Source of the DNA: Mactromeris polynyma
Taxonomy: Eukaryota; Mollusca; Bivalvia; Venerida; Mactridae
Assembly: GCA_032209605.1 (NCBI GenBank)
Contig: JASFXZ010000005.1
Coordinates: 17,846,860 to 17,910,859 of the forward strand
Direction of reading: 5' to 3'
DNA: 64,000 nt
Part shown: positions 39,801-51,800 of the stretch, one piece after another
How positions within the stretch are numbered: the stretch's first letter is position 1
Layout of the letters: each line of letters begins with the position of its first letter
Notes under the pieces: generated by a model
Seen by the model: the letters and a program-made list of their open reading frames with translations, nothing else
Told to the model about the DNA's origin: nothing
Databases searched by the model: none
Made by a program: the position numbers and the translations under genes

Positions 39801-42800
39801 AAAAGTGAATGAGATATTTTATCCGACGAAATGAGAGCTGTAGTACAACACAATGTTGATTTAAAAAAGGATAATCGATTGTAATACGTTACAAACACAG
39901 CAATACATGCATTATTTATACAAACACTCATACTTTATTAGCTGTTGGATATTGCCTTTTGTCCAAGGTAATAAATATTTAGATTTGTACATGAATGCCC
40001 TCCTTATTGAACTCGTAATACTCCATTTATGTAGGACGATTTAACTACCAAAATGAACGGCGATTAGCATAATACACTGGTTATTAGATAAGTTGGAAAA
40101 TCTTTATCCGTATATATTGAAGTACGTTTGAACTCTTTCCATATAACTTTCCGCACAACCGTCTTTCCCTGATTCAGTTAAACCTCACTTATTGATCACC
40201 TCAGTAATAATACCACCTTAAAATTAAGAACACAAAATTCACGTCCATTTTGACTGTTTTGATAATTATTCAGCATCTATATTAAGACCATTCAATATTA
40301 AAATAAAGTCATGTTAAGACCAGTTTTCAAGAGTCCCAGGGATGGTCTTATTTAAGCCTAATATTGAGGTGGTCTTAAAATTGAGGTCGAATAACGAGCA
40401 AAACAGTCAAAGTGGACGTGAAAGTTGTGTTCTTAATTTTAAGGTGTTGCTATAACTGAGGTGGTCACATTAAGTGAGGTTTAACTGTACGGTTATTTAT
40501 TTTATTCTATCATATTTCAGTGTGCCAGGAACGGTTATTATGAAGCGACCAGACAGTTGTTACAAACTGAGAAAGAACTGAAAGAAATCAATACAGACGA
40601 TGATGAAGGGCTTACTCCATTACATTACGCAGCTAGATATAATCATGTTCATGTTGTCAAACTACTGTGTGAACACGGAGCAGGTACACTACAGCTTTTG
40701 TGATATTAATATAATTTTTATATAGATATTCTCTAATGGTTGATGCAGTTTAATTGTTCTCAATAGATGGCCAGTTTCTATAACCAGGCACCAAGACGAT
40801 CTTCATAGGTTACACCGAGCAGTATTTTATGCATCACTTAAACATGTTGATTTTTTTCAACATTGTTTCGGTCGTCCACTCGCCCAAAAATCTAACGCAT
40901 CACTTTGGGTTTACTTGATTTCGAAAAGACGATCGAGGGGTTGGACATTTATTGTCAAAAAGAATAGTATATGATCAGAAATCTGAATTTTCATAACACA
41001 TAGTACAGAATTAATAAAATTATATCAAATTTAAATAAGATGCGTTGCTAGAACTTTGTGTGAGTGTATACAGCGCTCAGTTGATCTAACCAGTGGTGCT
41101 CCTGGATTACCAACCAGTACTAATCTGCTCCTCCACAAGGAACTGACAACTTCTCTACATACATCATCAGAGTGCAGGGTGGAGGACAAATGACTTTCTA
41201 GGCCGATTATCTTCAGTCAAATTGTAATGAAAGAACATACGCCTTGCCCGGGTTTCGAACCCACGGTCTTTAGATTAGGCGTCGAGCTCTCTATCGTTTG
41301 AGTTAACCATAAAGACAACTTAAATAATATTAAATAGCTCTACTATACAGTCAAAACCGCTGATACCAGTGTTACTTTGAATACATTAGAAAAGCATCCT
41401 TATCAGTTCAATACAAGAAATAAACTGTGTCCAATACGAAATGTACAGTCCAGCCACGGACGTCACATCTCTTTCTCTATACGGTCGCTTTTATGAAGAC
41501 GCGTCTAAAGGTCGGAGTACAGAGACACGTATGCGGGATTAGATATTTATGTACCTGCAAATGGTGAATATACAGGGTGTTAAAAATTTTGAATTATAGT
41601 GTTTATTTAATTGCTAGTCACATCTATGTCGCTTATACCAATAGTTTAATTATGCATGAGAATTCTATATAAAACAGATATTTGTAAAAAAGCAAGAGTT
41701 TTCATTATGCAAAATAAAGCCAGTGTACACAGCATTGTTTTCATTTTATCGACATTCAAACTTTGTGAACAAACTTTTCTATACATCGATACATGCAGAT
41801 CGGTTTACTTAGTTAATTGTGAATATCGGTTTTATATGATGACATAATTTTAATCGTTCTCAAACAGTTTGGAATTCAGAGGAGTCCATAATGGTCTGCT
41901 AGTAAAATCAGTTTGACATTTTGTTGTCATATCAAAATAATTCTACAAATATTTTTGTAAAACGCATGATAAACATTATATCTCTCATTAACTCATTCGT
42001 TGAAAGATAATGATAGATGCTTTTCATTCGTATAAATATTTGAGCAAAATTCCTGTAGAACACGTATACTGTAGTAAATCGATAGTTACGTTGTTCCTAA
42101 CGAGTTCAGACTATTATCGAAGTCATTATACAAATTGTTGTAGTGATATTGTGTAGTAGAATAATTCATTGAGTCTTAAGTATGTCGAGCCAATGTTACC
42201 ATGACTACGTGCCAACAGTAGGCCTACTGACAATGATCAGTAGTCGCCTGAACGCATATCTTCATTTTCTAACCTAACATCTACTTGATTGCCTATATTG
42301 ACAAATGTCTTCAAAGCCGCTGTTATCTAATACATCAAATACGTTTCAACATTCATATAACTACCATTCAAGTGATGTAATCATTAATTATTGACAAGTA
42401 CGTTTAATTATATTTTGGAGCAAACTATTCGCTTTGAATCAGTTCTAGATATTGAAAACACTTCAATACTCTACTACATGTACAATTAGCATAGCAAAAC
42501 TTTCCGAATCAACATAATAATGAGCGCTGCTGTAGGATTTACAACCTCTCCTGTAAGTGACGTCATGTCAAGAAATCGCAACATGTGATGTCACTATTTG
42601 CAAGAAGGAAACACTATTTACTCCAAATGGTCACTTCGTTTTCATATTGCCATATGGCGACAAATATTGCTTACTGTCAGTACATGGTGACGTCACATGT
42701 GACGTTTTCTGGAAATGACGTCACTTATAGAATAGGTTGGAAATCGTACAATGGCGCTCATATGATGTTTGTTTGTTTGTTTCAGACATACACTCAGAAG

Positions 42801-45800
42801 ATCATGAAGGTTTAACACCTCTACATTACGCTTGTAGAATAAAAAGAAAAAGGAAAAAGTCGAAACAGACAACTCTGGCATTAGACATTGATGGAACGCA
42901 AGAAGCCAGAATACCGGTACAGTATAATACGTGAACATAGCTGTTTACATCATGTTTTAAAGTTTCGGAAATAGTTGTTTAAAGGCATAGCTTCAATGCT
43001 ATATAACTAAACCCTTCCAAAAAGAATCAGCAAATGATTACTATGGTTGCATATTTCTGCCACCAGTTGACTACTTAATTAACTAGATAATCATGTGGTT
43101 AACTAGATAAGTATCGTGATAAATTTTCTTACCAGATAAATATCTTAACACGAAAAAGTGTCTGATAGTGCCCACAACTGCCTCCACTTACCCACCAATC
43201 TATTTTAGATAAGTGTTAAGTATATGCCACTATAGATTACGAAATAGTTGTTAACTGTAGGGTAAGTAACACAGTATGTTGTCTGTCCAGTCAGATCATG
43301 GTGACATATCTGTGGTGTTGATCCTTACCAATTTTCCAATAAAGAACGACCCTGTTTTTCGGGTCCATACTGTGCTTGGGATTGACCCCAACTATGCATA
43401 TTAAGTGACATATTCCTTTGCCCATTGCTAAGATCTACTCCTTTGAACAATTGAGGTAATTCTTTCGTAAGATGTTTTCTGTTCATTTGAAGGAAGTAAA
43501 CACATAAATTATTCAATGAATCACCAATAGCGACATAATTTAGATTCCTCAATTGTACTTAACACTACAATTCAATTTTTTTAACACCCTGTATATTCAC
43601 CATTTGCAGGTACATAAATATCTAATCCCGCATACGTGTCTCTGTACTTGAAGAATTGGATATAGCAAAGAATTGTCGGATTGAGCATATAGTGTACAGT
43701 AAAACCTTAATAATAAGACCACCCTTTGGACCATTGAAAACTGGTCTTGATATCGAGGTGGTCTTAATATTGAAGTTGGATAAAGTATAAAAAAGTGAAA
43801 ATGAAATTGAACATTTTTTTTTGAGGTGGTGTTATTATTGAGGTGGTCTTTAAGTGATGTTTTACTGTATTTCGTATTACAGACTATGATAGGCGGACGA
43901 AAAATCGAACCAGATGTGAGTGCTATACATTACCTGTTAGAGAAAGGTGCTGACATCAATCACCAAGATGACTATGGTCTTACTGGATTACACCATGCTG
44001 CTTTACGTGGTGATGAAGTGGCATGTAGGGAACTCATTGATTACGCTGAAGATGCTGTCGCAATAGTAAATGTAAGCACATTTCTTTTTTCATTTCTTGT
44101 TGCTTAGATATTTTGATTTCAGTAACCTAATTGTTTCTCATATGAATAAAAAACCCTACATTTTTATACACGTATAGCAAAAATCCTGTGTGAAAATACC
44201 CGCATCGTATTGAACCATGTAGTTGTAAATAATACTTTATAAACTGTATTTCTGGCACAGAGATCTACGTTTGTTCGATAAGTTCGTATGTGGCACCACT
44301 CTTACTGAAAACTGAGCTGATCATTCAAAATATTTTCTGTCTGAATTGTTCTTGTGATATATTTTTATTTTTTTTATTTTTTATTTAAACATACATACAT
44401 TACATATAGGAGCTTGTCATATACATGTACATATAAATGCATAATAAACGTGGCAGTTGTTTAAAAATATACCACATTGTAGATATTTCTATATCTATTA
44501 TATTGCTAGTTCATATATTCACAGTAAAAAAAAAAGAAATGTGACAATATGACAAAAAGGTTTGTATGTAGAAAAATGTATGTTCTTGTGATATAGTATT
44601 GAGTGTATTTATGATTATTTCGGCTTGAATTGACACAATATTTAATTTTGAATTTAAGGCAAAAGACAAACAGAAAATGACACCATTGCACACTGCTGCT
44701 TGCCAATGTGAGTCTGATATTGCTAGGCAACTTATCAGAGCAGGCGCTGATTTAAGAAGTCTCGATGATGAATTGTCTACACCACTGCATGAGGCGGCTA
44801 CCGTCGGGGACACAAAAACTGCCCGTATCATATTTGACGCCTGTGTGACAGCTGATGGCAAAACGGACGATGAACAATTGGTAGGTATTTTAATATCTTC
44901 ATTTGGTCAGAGACATTTTTCGGCGCAGCCGTAATAACATGACTTTGCTATTTGCATATCAGTATAGTGTAAGCCAATCAAATGTTACGTTAATCACCAA
45001 GGCAATTTCTCTTCAACCGAATAACGTTTGTAACATTGACGTGGATTGGTTAACATTTTGATAAGTGGTACGTTACCTTACCGAAATCCACTGAATTTCG
45101 GTGAATTTGCCCGAATCCATTTTGGATCTGGCGTGACCAGCAATCGTAACATCTCGGCATTTTTTTAGGTTGCACAACAAATCTTAACCTCCAAAAACCT
45201 TTTAAAACATTTGCATCTATGAGTTACTTATATTCTTACTAAGTACTCAATGTAAATTAATAAAGATAATTTAATGTAAGTTTATCTAATGACGTTCATT
45301 GTAACATAACGCAAGATCGAACAATGATTATGTGTATCTATCATGGTAATACACGATCAAAATATGCGAATCACTCTCGAAGAAACGATAGTAAACTATA
45401 GAGTAGGTTTGTATGAGATAACAAATAAATTGAATAGAGGGTCACCTTTTTTGTATACTAGACCCAAAATCGACAGTAACTACATGGTAATTTGAGTAAA
45501 AATCGTGGCATAAACGCGCATTTTGAATTTTCCTAGTTGATGTCTTGCGATGCTTGAGTAAATAATTAAACAATGAAACGTGGATTGCTGAATAAATACA
45601 CATTTTCTATGTCGTCATCGTCTATTTTACTTTCATGAGATGGCAAACTTTTCGATGATTGGAGCCAATATATATTTTCTTGAGGCAATATGTATTTGAT
45701 TGAGTCAATGGCTCAAGTGGCGAGCGACAGCGCGAGCCTTGCTCGGCGGTAGGCCCTGTCGAAGATAGCTCTGTCATATTTCTGTTATTTTTTGTTCCTT

Positions 45801-48800
45801 TTTCTTGTCGCAGAAGACGATTTCCAGGGCAATTTACCAAAATTTATTCGTTTTTTTAAAAAAAAAAAGTTTTTTGTTTTACAGCGTGGTCTTGTCGCAG
45901 AGGACGATTTCCTGGGCAATTTACCAAAATTTATTCTTTTTTTCTTCAAAAAATAGTTTTGTTTTACAGCGTGGTCTTGTCGCAGAGGACGATTTCCAGG
46001 GCAATTTACCAAAATTTATTCTTATTTTTTTCAAAAAATATTTTTGTTTTACAGCGTGGTCTTTTCGAAGACAAAGATGAGGATGGAAATACAGTGCTTA
46101 TGTTGGCGGTGGAATCCGGACGTTATAAGTTTGCTATGCTCTGCATTACCCGAGGTAATCAAACAACTTTGGTTGCTGGTAAAGTAATGGCATTCATTAC
46201 TATTCGCGTGGTTGTTGCTTTATCACTTTTTCCGCTGTAATACAAATGGGAAAAAATAAGGGAAAAACAGCATAAAGCATAAGGACAAATTGTAATGATG
46301 GTGTTGATATAATAAATTGTTATTCATATAAAGCATAACTTGACTTTAAGACCACCTCAATAATAAGACCACCCCAAAATAAAGAACAACATTTGCAAGT
46401 CCATTTTCACTGTTTTACCCTTTATTAAACTTCAAGATTAAGTACACCTCGGTATTAAGACCAGTTTTCAGGGATGGTCTTATTTATTGAGGTTTTACTG
46501 TATAGATCATGTGATTTGTATGCATTAATGTAACACTTGAATTGGTATTTTTACCATTTCATAACTGTCTTTGCCATAAAGTTCGTAAATGGCCTAAGGC
46601 AATTATCTTTGCCGTTACGCCATTAAACTTTGAAACGTTGGTATCCCTCCCTCTCTTAATCCCTCCATGTCTGCCTGCCTCCCTCTCTTAATCCCCCCCT
46701 GTCTGCCTGTCTCCCTCTCTTAATCCCTCCATGTCTGCCTGCCTCCCTCTCTTAATCCCTCCCTGTCTGCCTGCCTCCCTCTCTTAATCCCTCCATGTCT
46801 GCCTGTCTCCCTCTCTTAATCCCTCCATGTCTGACTGTCTCCCTCTCTTAATCCCTCCATGTCTGACTGCCTCCCTCTCTTAATCCCTCCCTGCCTGCCT
46901 GCCTCCCTCTCTTAATCCCTCCATGTCTGACTGCCTCCCTCTCTTAATCCCTCCATGTCTGCCTGCCTCCCTCTCTTAATCCCTCCATGTCTGACTGTCT
47001 CCCTCTCTTAATCCCTCCATGTCTGACTGCCTCCCTCTCTTAATCCCTCCCTGCCTGCCTGCCTCCCTCTCTTAATCCCCCCCTGTCTGCCTGTCTCCCT
47101 CTCTTAATCCCTCCATGTCTGACTGCCTCCCTCTCTTAATCCCTCCCTGCCTGCCTGCCTCCCTCTCTTAATTCCTCCCTGTCTACCTGCCTCCCTCTCT
47201 TAATCCCTCCCTGTCAGCCTCCCTCTCTTAATCCCTCCCTGTCTGCCTGCCTGCCTCCCTCATCCCTCTCAAGAAGCTCTGACAGTTGTTTATCCTTTTG
47301 CCAGATCAGACCTTCTGTTCGTATTGTAGGTGCAGCGTTTAATACAGTAAATAAATGGAATATGACACCTCTCCATCTTGCCACAATTAAAGGAGATTTG
47401 AGGATTGTTCAGTTGCTGATAGAAAAGGGAGCCAAAATAACTGCATTAAACCATGAACATCAAACACCACTTCATAAAGCAGCATTATTCAATAATGTTG
47501 AGTGCATTAGTTGCCTTCTTGACAAGTGAGTAACTTATGAATATTTCAGCAATATTTACATGCACTGGAAAACTTGAGTTGAAAACCTACTTTATTTATG
47601 TCGCAGTTGCCATTTAGCAACGTTATGTATCGTGTTGAATAATATATACATGTTTCGATCAAACAAAAATGAGACTTTTTTAGAAAAGTGTGTTTCATTA
47701 ATGAGAATAAATTGTCATCATTCAGATCTATAACTAACGGCCCGATAATTCGTAGATATTCTATATGGTTTATTTGCTACTTGATACGTGTTACGATGTC
47801 CAGATCCAAAATGTATTTCGGTAAATTCACCGAAATTCATATTATTAATATTTACAGTGGTGCCAATTTAGAATGCAAAGACAAGGACAATTTCACACCT
47901 TTGTTGCTTTCTGCATGTTATGGTCACGCTAAATCTGTGGAACTGCTTATAGACCGAGGTGCTGACATCACTGTTGAAGACAAGAACGACAGAACTGCTA
48001 TATATCTTGCTGCTGAGGAAAATAATCTTGAAGTCCTTGAGGTAACAAAATGCGCATTTCAAATTAATGCTCTCTAACGATTTAAGGCACATAGCTTTGA
48101 ACACCTTTTAAACTCCATTAAAGCTTTACTAAGGTAAAACTGGTTTGTCTCCTGTCTAGTCACAATGTGTATTGTTTTGCCAATAGTACATTTCCTTGCT
48201 CGGGGTTTGTCTGTGGAATAATACAGTAAAAGTTCACTTAAAGAGCACCTCAATAATAAGACCACCTCAAAATTTAGAATACAAATTTCAAGTCCATTTT
48301 CACTGTCTTGCTCTTTTTTGCAACCTCAATATTAAGACTTACTCAACAAAAAGACCGGTGTTCGAGGGTTCCAGGGGTGGTATTATTGTTGAGTTTTTAC
48401 TGTATCTAAAAGTAAGATGTGCCCTAACTTTTCGTGTTATTTCGTAGTTTTATATATGAAAAATGTTACTTGGTATGCCAAAAGTGTTCGCCGAAGATGT
48501 CATAGAAATTGTCGTCTTATCATACACAGTGAAACACCAAGCGCAACCTGTGATATTTATTCATACACTATGGAATATTAATCTCAACCCTTGGTATATA
48601 TTTTAGGTGTTACTGAAGACGACCAATGCGAAGACAGCAATCAACCACAGAGACGAATGTAGTAATGGACCTCTCCATGTAGCAGCACGTCTTGGTCATC
48701 TAAGAATTGTCAAGGTATTTTTGTCGGCGCAGTCGTACTAACATGTTTTTTTGCTATTTGCATATCAACGTTGTGTAAACCAATCAAATCTTACGTTAAC

Positions 48801-51800
48801 CAACCAGGCAATTTCTCTTCAACTGAACAACGTTTGTAACCTTGACGCGGATTGGATAATCTTTTGATAATCCACTGAATTTTGGTGAATTTACCGAAAT
48901 CCATTTTGGATCTGGAGTGACAAGCAATCGTTACATCTCGGCATTTTTTATGGTGCACAACAAATCTTAACCTTCAAATTGCGCCGTCTTTCTTTTTTCC
49001 AGATACTCCTTGTTGATATAGTTTAGTAGCTACAATATAGTTCAGTAACTATAACTATGATTGTGATGGGAGATTTTGCATGTTGTGGGTGGCACGTGGT
49101 CGTATATTGTATGAAGCGTCCTATCCTTGTGGATTACAATTGTGGCCAACTGCTTATTAAAATGCTTGTAGGAGACGCAGACTTCATCACCTTACAGCAA
49201 TAATCATAACAAACATATTGTTAGTATAAAAAGGCCACCAGCAAATAATATGGCAAACAATCTCCTAAACAAACCAGCATATATACGATACGTAAATCAT
49301 TGTAATTATATTATACTAATATATAAGTACATGTTTTTATGACAATACAATATTTTACTTGATTCAGTGCCTTTTGCATCATGGGGCAGATTTGTTCTGT
49401 AAGAATGACATGGAAGAAACACCAATACATATGGCAGCGGTTAACGGATGGACAAGGTATACACACGTTTTTTGGAACCAATTCATTAAACATAAAGTAT
49501 TAAAAACTTGCAATGAAGCTGTTAAAATTCAGTTTTCTCACAGTAAAATAACTTATTAATGATAAATAAAAGTAAATAGATTCTTTTTTGTCGAAATGAT
49601 TGAAAATAGAAATTACGGTGACTCGCCAGTCCTATAAGGCCAGATACATCGTGAAACATTAATTAAAGCTATTGTATTAACGGAAGAGTAATGGCCTTCT
49701 CATGTGTATATTTTATATTCAGTGTTGTACGAGAAATTATTAGTAAAGAGAAGAATACAATGAGCGATGGAGATGAAGACTCGAACACAGCTCTACATTT
49801 AGCTGCTACGGGTGGCCATGTGAAGCTGGTAGAAACATTGCTTGATCTTGGTGCGGAACCAGAAGTCAGGTAAACATTACATTCGGAAAACATCGGCCAA
49901 CTACGTCAAGTGCCTCGGATATTCGTTAGGCACTACTTTTGGAAATACCATTCGAATATCATGTGAACAATATGGCGGCGTGAACGCTGGAGTTCTGATG
50001 AAACGGGATTAAAATCACATATTTAAGCTATATGAAGACCGAAATATTATTGTAGTCGTGTTAACCCAATTACAATCTTATCTATGTTTTTATAATGGCG
50101 TTTTAAACAGTCATGTTCAATTAGTGATTTTCCAGCTATTAGGGTGGAGGAGGATACCAGGCGCCCCTTCTAGCATTGTTTTGGCATAGACAGACACACG
50201 GATAGTACCACCGACCCTCCGTACGCCAATGATATTGGAGACCAACGAACGCCAATAAAAACTTGTATAAATATTTTGAATAAAAATAAATAATGGAAAC
50301 ACGTAACATAAAAATGAAGGCAAAGTTTTTAAACAGTCAATATTGTTCAAATATTAGACACAGAAACATAAATGTTAAGCAACAAGCACATCTACAATGT
50401 GCAACTCGGCAATGATGAACTATTAAATATAAACATAATTATATAATATGTTAGTAATATTTGTTATTATTGTCGACATCAACTTTTGGATAAAGACAAT
50501 AACTTTGAATAAAGCAGTTCTATAGATAAGTTTACTTACTTTCAGAAACAATGCATTGCGGACACCACTAGGTTGTGCAGCCATGCAAGGTCATCTTAAA
50601 TGTATTAAAATTCTCGCAGAATCAGACGCCGACATAGATTCAACGGACAAACTAAGTGTGAGTGTTCATGTATGCTCTATTCCGATAGAAACAATCTGAT
50701 TCTAGTTCTAAGTACTTACTGAGAGTTATCTCAGTTGGTGGGATATTGTATTTTACAGTTGAACACTGTTTTAAATAGGTATTTCAGTTATTTATGACTA
50801 TGAGTGATCGTCTTTTAAGCCATTTGTACTATGCCTGACTTTTTCCACATTGATGCTCTCCTTTAGCATCGGGCGCTTTGTGGATGTATCGGCAGTGGAA
50901 TCAAAGCGCTGTGTGGGAGCGTCGTGTCTCGTCTTTTCGTTGTGTTCTCGTGTTTGTTTTACCAATGAAAAAGCAAATAAAGTCCATTTTGGACAATATT
51001 ATCGACAATGCTAACGTGGCGGAATGAAATAAGAGCATACATTGCGCGCCATTATAATAATGGCGCCTTTACTTTGACATGGTTTCGCTGCAGAGCAGAC
51101 TTAACAACACAACATACCATCAACTGTTATTGTTTCATTACTGGTATTTCACTGCTTTGTCGTTTGATTGTTTTGTTGTTTCACCTTTTGGTACACACGC
51201 ATTGACAAAACTGATTGGAATATCTTTCGCATTGATAACCGAAAAATCGATTTATACATGGTTTGAGCATAGACCGTTACAAGATATTTATGACAATTCT
51301 AAGCATTTGGGAACTATTTCGAAACAACTGCATAAATCATGTCATGTCAAATGCATGACTGACTTTTCTGCTGGTATGCGTATTTCATACACTTGGTTAC
51401 TCCTGACTGGAACGATGACAATTATTTATTTATAAAAAAATATTATTTATCGTATAAACGTTTCGCAATTACATGTTGTACTCAGATATTTATATTTGGA
51501 AAGCCGAGTCGGTTTAAATACAAGCTTCATTGACTGTCTGTCTATTCTGATTAAAACTGAAATAGCGGATTCTGAGCATAACAGGTTAGGAAAGTGCGCA
51601 AAGGTCGTTCAAATCAAATGCCAACAAAAACACCATTAGTTGGATCGGTGAAAAAAATGATCGACATCGTCCAGGGCTTTTGTTGTCTCTATGCCTGATG
51701 TTTTGTGGACTGTTGTTCCTGTGGTTTGTGTGGGGAGGCGTTATCTTGTGTTGTGGCGTCATCATGTAACAACTTATTATCTGTTTTCAAAAATATACGA

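Larger units (their letters stand above)
33886..40520. other. TRPA intron 1, repeat-rich (6.6 kb)
   Basis: Contains the 56-bp array (34054-35874), a bivalve-type GGGGCCCGTTTTATCAACG repeat (about 36757-36890), a small hairpin (37535-37580), the alternative first exon (37721-37801), a 290-bp repeat (38349-38637), nested SINEs (38690-39125), a 138-bp hairpin (39275-39412) and a dimeric MITE (40175-40487). Sequences 35880-36750, 36900-37530 and 39600-40170 show nothing else I can support. Confidence 0.6.

Noticed and set aside
51008..51435. Overlapping ORFs (65 and 118 codons) in a TRPA intron
   Set aside because: No family resemblance, and flanking exons join perfectly across it.
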